Shown: positions 1 through 6,957 of the stretch, piece by piece
Numbering within the stretch: position 1 is the first letter of the stretch
Layout of the letters: every line of letters starts with the position of its first letter
Assembly: GCA_002399265.1 (NCBI GenBank)
Contig: DHDG01000003.1
Location: 16,993 to 29,739, forward strand
Length of the DNA: 12,747 nucleotides
Origin: Firmicutes bacterium UBA4882
GTDB lineage: Bacteria; Bacillota; UBA4882
Direction of reading: 5' to 3'
Translations under genes and position numbers: made by a program
Notes under the pieces: model-generated
Databases searched by the model: none
What the model was told of the DNA's origin: nothing
What the model saw: only the letters and a program-made list of their open reading frames with translations

Positions 1-142
1 CACTTTTGCCGCCCACCGCCCTGGCCGGAATTTTAAATTCTACCATCGAATTCCAGCTCTGGCATGCCGGGCAGCGTCCCATCCATTTCGAACTATCATA
101 GCCGCACTCATTACAGACATACGCAACTTTATCCTTCGTCAT
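1..142 (-). CDS. radA: DNA repair protein RadA (Sms), N-terminal fragment
   Basis: The gene runs off the low-coordinate edge; only the first 47 codons are present. The visible protein begins MTKDKVAYVCNECGYDSSKW and holds the RadA N-terminal C4 zinc finger (C10-x2-C13, C24-x2-C27), followed by the family's CQSWNSMVEF segment. RadA is a RecA-like ATPase and hexameric DnaB-type helicase that promotes branch migration in recombinational repair; the Walker motifs would lie outside the window. The ATG at 142-140 fits the usual RadA N-terminus. It lies inside the end of the DedA-family gene, overlapping it by 14 nt with no strong ribosome binding site, which suggests translational coupling to that gene. 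RadA just after clpC is standard Firmicutes order, though here a dedA gene is interposed. Identification is secure from the zinc finger and its flanks. Confidence 0.93.
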   Translation of the reverse strand, partial: MTKDKVAYVCNECGYDSSKWMGRCPACQSWNSMVEFKIPARAVGGKS

Positions 143-764
143 CCGAACCGGCACCGGCCTTTCTGCGCCGGGCAACGCCAATAAGCCAAATCAGCAATAG
201 AATCGCTAACAACGCCAGCAAGGCCCAGCCGAAATATGACAACCAGTCGACGACCAGACTCCAGTTTTCTCCCAACAATTTGCCGCCCATTACCATGATC
301 GTGACATTTACGGAGACGCTGATCAACAGGAGGATCATTGATGAGACCGGTTCGGTTTTGGCCATTCCGGCCACAACCACCAGCGGAGACCGGATCGCAG
401 GCAAAAAACGCGAAATAATCAGGATCCACTTGCCGTAACGCACAAACCAGCCTTCCGCCTGCTGCAAGGATTTTGGAGGAATATACTTGTGCAAAAAGCG
501 GCTTTTCGCAATCAGATCCCGCCCAAAGCGGCCCAGCATATAAGCGCCAAACAAAGCAACCATGCAGCCTACTATCCCGGCGATAATCATCCAGAACGCC
601 GGCAAACCACGCCGACCAGCCAGATAGCCACCAAAAACCACCAGCACATCCCCTGGAAACGGTGGGAACACAACCTCTAAAATAGCGTAACCGGCAATAA
701 ACAGATATATTAAGACTGGGTCGGCTTGCATCAACCACTCACCGATCTCCCGAAGAATCTCCAA
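129..764 (-). CDS. DedA family inner-membrane protein
   Basis: A 211-residue polytopic membrane protein of the DedA/SNARE-associated (VTT) family, whose members act in envelope homeostasis and undecaprenyl-phosphate or phospholipid transport. Visible family marks are E30 with the FPPFPGD stretch (33-39), the GRFGRDL segment (78-84), and the signature SRFLPAIRSPLVVVAG (118-133) with R119, P122 and R125. Hydrophobic segments fall at about 16-48, 57-77, 126-160 and 177-198, with a short charged tail. I place the start at the TTG at 764, because a GGAGG (773-777) sits 8 nt upstream. A TTG five codons earlier would overlap that site and has none of its own. It is separated from clpC by a terminator, so it is probably transcribed on its own with radA. 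The family is secure; which lipid or ion it handles cannot be told. Confidence 0.88.
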   Translation of the reverse strand: MEILREIGEWLMQADPVLIYLFIAGYAILEVVFPPFPGDVLVVFGGYLAGRRGLPAFWMIIAGIVGCMVALFGAYMLGRFGRDLIAKSRFLHKYIPPKSLQQAEGWFVRYGKWILIISRFLPAIRSPLVVVAGMAKTEPVSSMILLLISVSVNVTIMVMGGKLLGENWSLVVDWLSYFGWALLALLAILLLIWLIGVARRRKAGAGSDDEG

Positions 765-883
765 CGGCGTATCCTCCAAAACCGGTTTAAAAATCGATCT
801 GCAAATCGAGTTTTCAAAATTGGGTTTATCTAAGTTATTTCACCGTTTAGCTATTATTTTCCTTCTGAAAAACACTCGTTATC
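765..883 (-). other. Intergenic leader upstream of the dedA-family gene
   Basis: About 120 AT-rich bases between the clpC terminator and the dedA start. It must hold the dedA-radA promoter if the terminator is efficient, but I see no convincing -35/-10 pair. A small 5-bp inverted repeat (TCGAT at 794-798 with ATCGA at 805-809) is too weak to interpret. The only clear element is the GGAGG ribosome binding site at 773-777. Confidence 0.4.
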
Positions 884-918
884 AAAAAGGGGCATCCACT
901 TTCCAGCAGCGGATGCCC
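884..918 (-). terminator. Rho-independent terminator after clpC
   Basis: Read on the minus strand: perfect 8-bp stem GGGCATCC / GGATGCCC (918-911 with 897-890), 13-nt loop, then C and five T residues (888-884). It begins 15 nt after the clpC stop codon and ends the ctsR operon before the dedA-radA pair. The T tract is short, so some readthrough is possible. Confidence 0.8.
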
Positions 919-933
919 ACCAGTCTCCAGTAC

Positions 934-3390
934 TTATGCCTTTACTTGCTCCGCATCCCGGAATACAATGGCACCGCCTTCTGCGTCCACCAGCACATGG
1001 GCGGCTTCCTGGAACCGGCCTTTGAGAATTTCCTCTGCAAGGCCATTTTCAATCAACCGCTGGATTGCGCGGCGCAAAGGTCTGGCACCAAAATTAGGAT
1101 CATAACCTTCCTTGGCGAGCACTTCCTTAGCAGCATCGCTTACCTGCAGTGAGATTTCTTTTTCTTGGAGCTGTTTGCGCAGCGATTCCAGCATCAGGTC
1201 GACAATCTGTGCAATATGCTCTTTGTTAAGGGCATGAAATACGATTACTTCGTCAATCCGGTTCAGAAACTCCGGCCGGAAAGTATGCTTCAATTCATCG
1301 AGCACCTTTTGCTTCATATCCTCATATTCACTGCGTTCCGTCTCATCGTCTTCGCCACGCTCGCGGAACCCGACCGTACTCTGCCTGTCAATCAGGTTGG
1401 CACCAACGTTGCTCGTCATGATGATGACCGTATTTCTGAAGTCCACCGTGCGACCCTTACCGTCGGTAAGCCGCCCATCCTCCAGCAGCTGCAGCAGGAC
1501 GTTGAAAACTTCCGGGTGGGCCTTCTCAATTTCGTCAAGCAACACTACCGAATAAGGTTTACGGCGCACTCTCTCGGTCAGCTGTCCGCCTTCATCATAG
1601 CCGACATATCCCGGCGGCGCACCAATCAGACGGGCGGTTGTATGACGCTCGGTATACTCGGACATATCAAGTCGAATCATGGCATTCTCATCGCCGAACA
1701 ACGATTCAGCCAGCGCACGCGCCAACTCTGTTTTGCCAACCCCGGTCGGCCCCAGGAAGATGAACGAACCGATGGGGCGTTTAGGATCCTTCAATCCGGC
1801 ATGTGCTCTCCGCACCGCCGTGGAAATGGCATGAATCGCTTCATCCTGTCCAATAACCCTTTCATGGAGCACCTGTTCCAGATTAAGCAGCTTCTCGCTT
1901 TCCTCTTCCGCCAGTTTGACTACTGGAATTCCAGTCCAGCTAGACACGATATGGGCAATATCATCCTCCGTAACAAACGACTCTGACATGCCGCGCTTTT
2001 CCTGCCAATCCCGGCGCTGTTCGTCAAGACTGGACCGCAACTTCTGTTCGCTATCACGCAGTTGGGCAGCCTTCTCAAACTCCTCATTTTGAATAGCAGA
2101 CTCTTTCTCTTTCTGCAGGGTTTGCACCTGTTCTTCCAGGTCTTTTAAGTCCGGGGGAGCCATGGTAGTATTCAGACGCACTCTGGAAGCCGCCTCGTCA
2201 ATCAGGTCGATCGCCTTATCCGGCAAAAACCGATCCGAGATATAGCGATCCGAGAGCATCACCGCGCTCTTAATCGCCTCATCGGTAATCTTAACGCGAT
2301 GGTGCGCTTCATAGCGATCACGTAGACCTTCCAGAATCAATATGGTTTCTTCCTTCGTCGGCTCACCGACCACAATCGGCTGGAACCGACGCTCCAGGGC
2401 AGCATCCTTTTCAACATACTTGCGGTATTCATCAATAGTGGTGGCACCGATGCACTGCAGCTCACCGCGTGCCAGCGCCGGTTTCAGAATATTAGCGGCG
2501 TCAATGGCCCCTTCTGCAGCACCCGCCCCGACCAAAGTGTGCATCTCATCAATAAACAAGATGACATCACCGGCCTCACGGATCTCGTCCATTACCTTTT
2601 TCAGCCGTTCCTCGAATTCCCCACGGTATTTGGAGCCAGCCACCAGCGAACCCATATCAAGGGTTACAACCCGCTTGTTTTTCAACACTTCGGGAACATT
2701 ACCGGCAATGATTTTTTGAGCCAGCCCTTCAGCCACAGCTGTTTTACCGACCCCGGGTTCTCCGATTAAGACCGGGTTATTCTTAGTACGCCGACTGAGT
2801 ACTTGAATGACGCGTTCGATCTCTTTATCCCGGCCAATGACCGGATCCAGCTTGCCTTGATGCGACAGTACCGTCAAATCGCGGCCGTACTGGTTCAACG
2901 TCTGGGTGGCATTGCTATTGCCGTAAGACGCGCCTCCGACAGCGCCGACACCAACCGTCCCGCCCAACAACGTGATCACTTGATTGCGTACCTTATCAAG
3001 ATCCGCCCCCAAATTCTTAAGAACCTGAGCAGCGACACCTTCACCTTCTCTGATTAGACCTAGCAGGATGTGCTCGGTCCCAACGTAATTATGCCCCAAG
3101 TTACGCGCCTCATCCAACGCCAGTTCCAGGACTCTCTTGGCCCGCGGCGTTTGAGGGATGACTCCCAAAGCAGGAATTTCTCCAATGCCGATAATCCGCT
3201 CCACTTCGCCCTGAATTCTATCCATACTAAGCCCCAATGACTCAAGGGCTTTAGCCGCCACTCCCTGGCCTTCTACTACCAGGGCCAGCAGCAGATGCTC
3301 CGTCCCGACCACATTATGATTGAGCCGCTTGGCTTGTTCCTGTGCCAGGTAAACCACACGGCGGGCACGTTCTGTAAATCTTGCATTCAT
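934..3390 (-). CDS. clpC: ATP-dependent Clp protease ATP-binding subunit ClpC
   Basis: An 818-residue HSP100 unfoldase that threads proteins into ClpP, a usual ClpC length. Domains in order: two Clp_N repeats (about 1-145, which bind McsB/MecA-type adaptors and phospho-arginine), AAA1 with Walker A GEPGVGKT (210-217) and Walker B VILFIDE (276-282), a UVR-containing middle domain (about 417-455), AAA2 with Walker A GPTGVGKT (547-554) and Walker B SVVLLDE (614-620), and the ClpP-docking loop VGF (673-675). Arginines for intersubunit ATP sensing sit in LERRF (332-336) and FRPEFLNRID (704-713). All catalytic residues are intact. The ATG at 3390 matches the ClpC N-terminus (MNARFTERARR) and has GGAGGTG 8 nt upstream; a longer reading from 3474 is not used because it overlaps mcsB and has no site. 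It is the last gene of the ctsR operon, 25 nt after mcsB. Confidence 0.98.
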   Translation of the reverse strand: MNARFTERARRVVYLAQEQAKRLNHNVVGTEHLLLALVVEGQGVAAKALESLGLSMDRIQGEVERIIGIGEIPALGVIPQTPRAKRVLELALDEARNLGHNYVGTEHILLGLIREGEGVAAQVLKNLGADLDKVRNQVITLLGGTVGVGAVGGASYGNSNATQTLNQYGRDLTVLSHQGKLDPVIGRDKEIERVIQVLSRRTKNNPVLIGEPGVGKTAVAEGLAQKIIAGNVPEVLKNKRVVTLDMGSLVAGSKYRGEFEERLKKVMDEIREAGDVILFIDEMHTLVGAGAAEGAIDAANILKPALARGELQCIGATTIDEYRKYVEKDAALERRFQPIVVGEPTKEETILILEGLRDRYEAHHRVKITDEAIKSAVMLSDRYISDRFLPDKAIDLIDEAASRVRLNTTMAPPDLKDLEEQVQTLQKEKESAIQNEEFEKAAQLRDSEQKLRSSLDEQRRDWQEKRGMSESFVTEDDIAHIVSSWTGIPVVKLAEEESEKLLNLEQVLHERVIGQDEAIHAISTAVRRAHAGLKDPKRPIGSFIFLGPTGVGKTELARALAESLFGDENAMIRLDMSEYTERHTTARLIGAPPGYVGYDEGGQLTERVRRKPYSVVLLDEIEKAHPEVFNVLLQLLEDGRLTDGKGRTVDFRNTVIIMTSNVGANLIDRQSTVGFRERGEDDETERSEYEDMKQKVLDELKHTFRPEFLNRIDEVIVFHALNKEHIAQIVDLMLESLRKQLQEKEISLQVSDAAKEVLAKEGYDPNFGARPLRRAIQRLIENGLAEEILKGRFQEAAHVLVDAEGGAIVFRDAEQVKA

Positions 3391-3415
3391 TAACAAACAC
3401 CTCCAAACAAACGAT

Positions 3416-4474
3416 CTACTTATTGGGATTAACAAGATCTCGCACCAGCATCGCCCGGTACTGATCACGTTCACCAGGGCTCATTTCCCGCCCGATTATT
3501 TTCTGTAATATGCCGGGGCTGGTGACAAACAATAATTCTTTTAGGTAAATGCTCTTCATATCAGGTATAATTTGGAGATCCGTCCCGAGCTTAACATCAG
3601 ACGTCAACCGGAGTGCTTCTTCGGATGTCAGCAGCCTGGCCTGGGAGAGTGTCCCAAAAGCACGCCAGACTTTATCCTCTACTTGAAGCTTGGAGTCCCT
3701 CACGATTGCATCGCGTGCCGTCCGCTCGCTCTCAACCAGCTGGGCACAGGCAGTCTGAAGGTTGTACAGAATCTCTTCCTCAGTGCGTCCCAATGACATC
3801 TGGTTGGATATCTGATAAATGTCGCCATACGCTTCCGAACCTTCGCCATAAATCCCCCGGACGTTTAAACCGATCTGACTGAGTGCCGATAACAATCTCC
3901 TGGTCTGGTCAATCATTGAAAGCGCCGGCAGGTGGACCATTACTGATACGCGCATACCTGTGCCGGTATTGGTCGGACAGGCTGTCAAATATCCCTTTTC
4001 CTCATGAAACGCATAATCCAGCCGTTCTTCGAGCAGATCATCCATTTTATCAGCCGCCGCAGTAGCCTCACTAATCTGCTGGCCGGGGAGAATCGCCTGA
4101 ATGCGCAGATGATCCTCTTCATTGACCATTGTCGAGACACTTTCATCCGCGTTTAGTATCACAGCCCTGTGCTGCGGGCGCTCAATATGCTGCGGGCTGA
4201 CCAGATGCTTTTCGACTAGAATTTGACGTTCCAGCAGTGGCAGGTCTTCCATGCGGGTCAGCTTCAAAGGGCTGTGATCTGCTCTGATAGCGTTAACGGC
4301 CTGCTCCACGCGCCGCAAGACTTCTTTCATAGTAGCTTCCGAGGCGTGGCCGGGGAAGGACAAATCTTGAAGATTACGAGCCAGTCGGGCCCGGCTGGCG
4401 AGCACAACATCAGTCTGATCGCCGCCGTTTTTGGCCCAGGCCGGCAATATTTTACGGGCATTTTCAATCCACAT
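3416..4474 (-). CDS. mcsB: Protein-arginine kinase McsB
   Basis: A 352-residue phosphagen-kinase-fold enzyme that phosphorylates arginines in proteins, tagging them for ClpC-ClpP; it also inactivates CtsR. Visible marks: N-terminal nucleotide-binding basic residues in SRARLARN (27-34), the NEEDHLRIQ segment (118-126) with catalytic acid E120, the CPTNTGTG motif with C166, and GEGSEA (210-215) with E211. The phospho-arginine allosteric pocket RDQYRA (336-341) is also present. These all line up, one residue shifted, with the residues known from Bacillus/Geobacillus McsB (E121, C167, E212, R337/D338), so both activity and self-regulation should be intact. Its partner McsA ends 15 nt upstream. 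A GGGGGTG ribosome binding site precedes the ATG. Creatine/arginine kinase is ruled out by lack of their N-terminal domain and by context. Confidence 0.97.
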   Translation of the reverse strand: MWIENARKILPAWAKNGGDQTDVVLASRARLARNLQDLSFPGHASEATMKEVLRRVEQAVNAIRADHSPLKLTRMEDLPLLERQILVEKHLVSPQHIERPQHRAVILNADESVSTMVNEEDHLRIQAILPGQQISEATAAADKMDDLLEERLDYAFHEEKGYLTACPTNTGTGMRVSVMVHLPALSMIDQTRRLLSALSQIGLNVRGIYGEGSEAYGDIYQISNQMSLGRTEEEILYNLQTACAQLVESERTARDAIVRDSKLQVEDKVWRAFGTLSQARLLTSEEALRLTSDVKLGTDLQIIPDMKSIYLKELLFVTSPGILQKIIGREMSPGERDQYRAMLVRDLVNPNK

Positions 4475-4489
4475 TAACGGACACCCCCC

Positions 4490-5005
4490 TTAAGCCTGGT
4501 CTTTTTCCAGCTCGCGGATTTGGTCCCGCAGTCTGGCAGCTTGCTCATACTCTTCCATGCGGATGGCCTCGGCCAGTTTGCCGCGCAAAGCCTCAATTTC
4601 ATGGCGGACTCTGAGCGTGCCCCCGGTCCGTTTCGGCACCTTACCAGTATGCTTGGAGGCACCGTGCATGCGGCGCAGCAACGGATCCAGGCTATCATTG
4701 AATGCCTCATAACAACTACCGCAGCCCAATCTGCCAGTACGTCGAAAATCAGTAAAGGTCAGACCGCAAGAGTTGCATTTGTACGTATCATAGTCCGGCT
4801 GCGTCACGAAGACATTCTCGGTATCAGCCCCTAATAGACCTGTAAAGAAATTCTGCATTGTATAATGGGGCTTCATGATTAGGCCCAATTCCTCGGATTT
4901 TTGACGCGCACATTCTTCGCAGAAATGATAATCGGTTTTCTCGTTGTTGACAATCTTAGTGAAATGCACTACTGCCTGTCGTTTGTGGCATTCTTCGCAA
5001 AGCAT
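4490..5005 (-). CDS. mcsA: McsA, zinc-binding activator of McsB
   Basis: A 171-residue cytoplasmic protein that activates the McsB kinase and helps it modulate CtsR. It contains two zinc modules: C3-x2-C6 with C29-x2-C32, and C77-x2-C80 with C95-x2-C98. A C-terminal UVR coiled-coil motif (about 134-169, with EYEQAARLRDQIRELE) matches the UVR motif in ClpC. Length and order (zinc, zinc, UVR) match the family. The ATG follows an AGGAGGG ribosome binding site, 12 nt after the ctsR stop codon. All eight cysteines are present, so redox sensing by loss of zinc is possible as in Bacillus (known for the family, not shown here). Confidence 0.95.
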   Translation of the reverse strand: MLCEECHKRQAVVHFTKIVNNEKTDYHFCEECARQKSEELGLIMKPHYTMQNFFTGLLGADTENVFVTQPDYDTYKCNSCGLTFTDFRRTGRLGCGSCYEAFNDSLDPLLRRMHGASKHTGKVPKRTGGTLRVRHEIEALRGKLAEAIRMEEYEQAARLRDQIRELEKDQA

Positions 5006-5017
5006 ACCTTTTCCCTC

Positions 5018-5512
5018 CTATTCGTTCAGCGCCATCATTACTTCCAAAATCGCGCGCAGCACCTTGGCGCGCAAAACATCATTCATGTCATCTTCGGAAT
5101 CGCAGTCGTCGTCTCCGCCGCCGCCGCCGTCTGTCTCAGTCTGTCTGTAAAGCACCGTCCGAATAATAGCGGCAGAATGTTCATCCAGAGATCCATCGTC
5201 CTGCAAGCGCACCAGTAAGGTATCTGCCTCTTGGCTACTAAGCGCACCTTCCGTCATTTCCTCAATAAACTCCAGCAGGCTGCCATCAAAAGGGATCTGG
5301 CGAATTCTGATATAGCCCCCGCCGCCACGCCTGCTGTCAATAATAAAGCCTTGCTCGTTTGAAAAGCGCGTTTCGAGAACATAGTTAATCTGCGAGGGTG
5401 AGCAGCGAAAAATGCGCGCCAGTTCTCGCCGCTGAATCTCAATAGCGTTTGTGCCCGCAGCAGCAAGCATCTGCCTTAAATATTGCTCGATAAAGTCTGA
5501 CAGCGAGCCCAC
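5018..5512 (-). CDS. ctsR: Class III heat-shock repressor CtsR
   Basis: A 164-residue DNA-binding repressor of clp genes. The N-terminal winged helix-turn-helix (about 26-70) shows CSPSQINYVLETRF (37-50) and the heat-sensing glycine wing RRGGGGYIRI (61-70). The C-terminal half (from about 78) mediates dimerisation and adaptor contact. The start codon is GTG at 5512, supported by GAGGAGGG (5519-5526) 6 nt upstream and by the family N-terminus. Oddity: residues about 124-144 are low complexity, with five glycines followed by an Asp/Glu/Ser-rich run, encoded partly by a GGC/CCG-repeat tract. I do not recall such a linker in the roughly 153-residue Bacillus protein. It is the first gene of the four-gene operon and probably represses it through the operator listed separately. 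Confidence 0.96.
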   Translation of the reverse strand: MGSLSDFIEQYLRQMLAAAGTNAIEIQRRELARIFRCSPSQINYVLETRFSNEQGFIIDSRRGGGGYIRIRQIPFDGSLLEFIEEMTEGALSSQEADTLLVRLQDDGSLDEHSAAIIRTVLYRQTETDGGGGGDDDCDSEDDMNDVLRAKVLRAILEVMMALNE

Positions 5513-5535
5513 GCAAAACCCTCCTCGTGATTATG

Positions 5536-5552
5536 TCTGACCTTTCCTGACC
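5536..5552 (-). promoter_or_regulatory. CtsR operator (tandem heptads)
   Basis: On the minus strand GGTCAGGAAAGGTCAGA fits the known CtsR box, two RGTCAAA heptads separated by NAN, with the middle spacer A kept and G for A changes inside the heptads. A further half-like AGTCAAT lies one heptad upstream (5559-5553). The site begins roughly at the expected transcription start, where bound repressor would block transcription of ctsR-mcsA-mcsB-clpC. The match is imperfect, but position and spacing are right. Confidence 0.75.
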
Positions 5553-5561
5553 ATTGACTAA

Positions 5562-5589
5562 ATTATATCACTTCGAATTTTGATGTCAA
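5562..5589 (-). promoter_or_regulatory. Sigma-A promoter of the ctsR operon
   Basis: Perfect -35 TTGACA (5589-5584) and perfect -10 TATAAT (5567-5562) on the minus strand, separated by 16 bp. The start point should fall near 5555, leaving about 40 nt of leader before the GTG of ctsR. A consensus-strength promoter with an adjacent repressor box fits an operon that is held off and released on stress. Confidence 0.88.
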
Positions 5590-5611
5590 CTATTTTCATC
5601 ATTCCCAGATA

Positions 5612-5627
5612 GGCTCGCGATCGAGCC
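5612..5627. repeat. Hairpin-forming inverted repeat upstream of the ctsR promoter
   Basis: GGCTCG (5612-5617) and CGAGCC (5622-5627) form a 6-bp stem around CGAT. It lies between the M23 gene's terminator and the ctsR -35 box. It could be a second hairpin of that terminator or a protein site; no T tract follows it. Confidence 0.4.
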
Positions 5628-5636
5628 GCAATCGAC

Positions 5637-5668
5637 AAAAAAAGACAGCCTTTTCTTGCCGGGCTGTC
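5637..5668 (-). terminator. Rho-independent terminator of the M23 peptidase gene
   Basis: Minus strand: stem GACAGCC / GGCTGTC (5668-5662 with 5650-5644), 11-nt loop, then seven T residues (5643-5637). It lies about 40 nt after the peptidase stop codon and insulates the ctsR promoter from upstream transcription. Confidence 0.9.
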
Positions 5669-5708
5669 CAGAGAAGCAGGCCTCTTCTATTGGCGAGGCG
5701 AGGGCGAC

Positions 5709-6701
5709 TCACTTGGTCGGTAAGACAGTCAGCGGGTTCAGCCGCTGTTCGCCCCGATGTACTTCAAAGTGCAGATGATTGCCAGTGGCCCTGCCGGTAC
5801 AACCGACCACTGCGATCACCTGCCCGCTTGATACTGATTGCCCTTCTTGCACAAGGATTTGTGCGTTATGAGAATAATAGGTGCGCCAATCATCCTTATG
5901 AAGAATAACCACTAGCAACCCATAACTGCCCCTCCAGCCGGCTGATTCAACAACGCCGTCCGCAGCTGCTTTTACAGACGTACCAGCCGGGGCCGCCACA
6001 TCGATCCCATAGTGCATGCGATCATTGCGCCACCCATACAGTGAGGTTAACATACCGGAGACCGGCCAGGCAAATGCCATGGACGACGCAGTGGCGGTGC
6101 GCAATGATCTGCTAACTGTCGGTCGTGGCCAGTCAATTGTCATTGACGGAACGACTAATTGCTGCCGCGCCGCGATGCCCTCGGGATCCTCCAAGCCGTT
6201 AAGACGGCAAAGCGCTTCGCTGGTCAGACCATATTTCTGAGATAAATCGGCGATCGTGTCCCCTTGGCTAACGGCCACAATCTGCAGTTCTGAAGAAGAA
6301 GGTTGCGGGATGAAGAGATAAGTTCCTGTAATAATCTCATTAGGATCCTCCAGATTATTGGCGCGCATGATTGCCTGCGGCACAGTCCCGAGTGCGCTGG
6401 CGATTAGAGACAGACTTTCTCCCTCCCTGACCAGATGCATACATGGCAAATTGTACTCGACAGTGGCCTCAGGCGCTGGCACTGATTTTGGCAAACGGTT
6501 GTAGACCGCTAGACCCAGAACAGGTTGACCGGGTTTACGCCTCTGCTGTGTGCCGCTCCGGCTCAGGAGCCAGGGCAGTTTTGCCTGTACCGCCACCGCC
6601 TGCCCCATTACCTGCCGCAGCGGGACTTCTTTGATCGTTACGACGGCTCCCAGATTAAGGGCTAGCACTAACGCCAACAGGCGACGCAAGTGTAAACTCA
6701 T
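5709..6701 (-). CDS. LysM-LysM-M23 family metallopeptidase
   Basis: A 330-residue predicted cell-wall enzyme. An N-terminal hydrophobic segment (about 5-22) after a short basic stretch acts as signal peptide or anchor. Two LysM peptidoglycan-binding domains follow (about 86-132 and 140-185). The C-terminal M23 (lysostaphin/LytM) domain (about 208-326) carries the zinc ligands H230 and D234 (HYGID), H278 (YSHN) and H311 in HLHFEV (H309-x-H311), so the fold should be catalytically competent, cleaving peptide cross-links in peptidoglycan. The ATG at 6701 is preceded by GGGAGGGTG. It has its own terminator and is bounded upstream by the murC terminator, so it is monocistronic. Its leader holds a 12-bp tandem repeat. 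Whether it acts in growth, division or sporulation cannot be told from the sequence. Confidence 0.93.
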   Translation of the reverse strand: MSLHLRRLLALVLALNLGAVVTIKEVPLRQVMGQAVAVQAKLPWLLSRSGTQQRRKPGQPVLGLAVYNRLPKSVPAPEATVEYNLPCMHLVREGESLSLIASALGTVPQAIMRANNLEDPNEIITGTYLFIPQPSSSELQIVAVSQGDTIADLSQKYGLTSEALCRLNGLEDPEGIAARQQLVVPSMTIDWPRPTVSRSLRTATASSMAFAWPVSGMLTSLYGWRNDRMHYGIDVAAPAGTSVKAAADGVVESAGWRGSYGLLVVILHKDDWRTYYSHNAQILVQEGQSVSSGQVIAVVGCTGRATGNHLHFEVHRGEQRLNPLTVLPTK

Positions 6702-6726
6702 CTACACCCTCCCGTCATTTCATGTG

Positions 6727-6780
6727 CCGCTAACAATCCCGCTATCAATGTCGCTATTAATGCCGCTATCAATTCCGCTG
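6727..6780 (-). repeat. 12-bp tandem repeat array in the M23 gene leader
   Basis: Four full and one half copies of a 12-bp unit, minus-strand consensus AATTGATAGCGG. Copies start at 6774, 6762, 6750 and 6738, with a half copy CAGCGG at 6780-6775. Copies differ at one to three bases. The array ends about 25 nt before the M23 start codon, just upstream of the ribosome binding site. Confidence 0.9.
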
Positions 6781-6883
6781 TAAAAACGGAGTGTATTTCT
6801 TCCGGCACGATGAAACAATGACGCTTTGTATTAATTTTTACATTCTTGCCATGTTTTATGATGACCATTTGTTCCCAGCCAAT
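6781..6883 (-). other. Intergenic region carrying the presumed M23 gene promoter
   Basis: About 100 AT-rich bases between the murC terminator and the 12-bp repeats. The best minus-strand promoter-like pair is TTGTTT and TACACT with 17 bp between, a mediocre sigma-A match ending close to the repeats. No other element is convincing. Confidence 0.3.
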
Positions 6884-6918
6884 AAAAAAAAGCGGGGCAA
6901 CTCCATGCCTTACCCCGC
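6884..6918 (-). terminator. Rho-independent terminator after the MurC-like ligase gene
   Basis: Minus strand: stem GCGGGG / CCCCGC (6918-6913 with 6897-6892), 15-nt loop, then eight T residues (6891-6884). It begins about 40 nt after the stop codon and closes the rho-murC transcription unit. Confidence 0.88.
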
Positions 6919-6957
6919 CGACTCACCAAAAGTATCATTTTTTCGGAATTAGGTATT

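Noticed and set aside
139..738. A 199-codon minus-strand frame inside the dedA-family gene
   Set aside because: It is an out-of-frame shadow; the real frame has clear DedA motifs and membrane segments.
794..809. Small inverted repeat upstream of the dedA-family gene as an operator
   Set aside because: Only 5 bp of stem in an AT-rich region; expected by chance.
3391..3474. A 28-residue N-terminal extension of ClpC starting at 3474
   Set aside because: It would overlap the end of mcsB, has no ribosome binding site, and ClpC proteins begin at the MNARFTERARR equivalent, where GGAGGTG is well placed.
6727..6780. CRISPR array or plasmid-type iterons
   Set aside because: The 12-bp units are directly abutting without spacers, and no cas or replication initiator gene is nearby.
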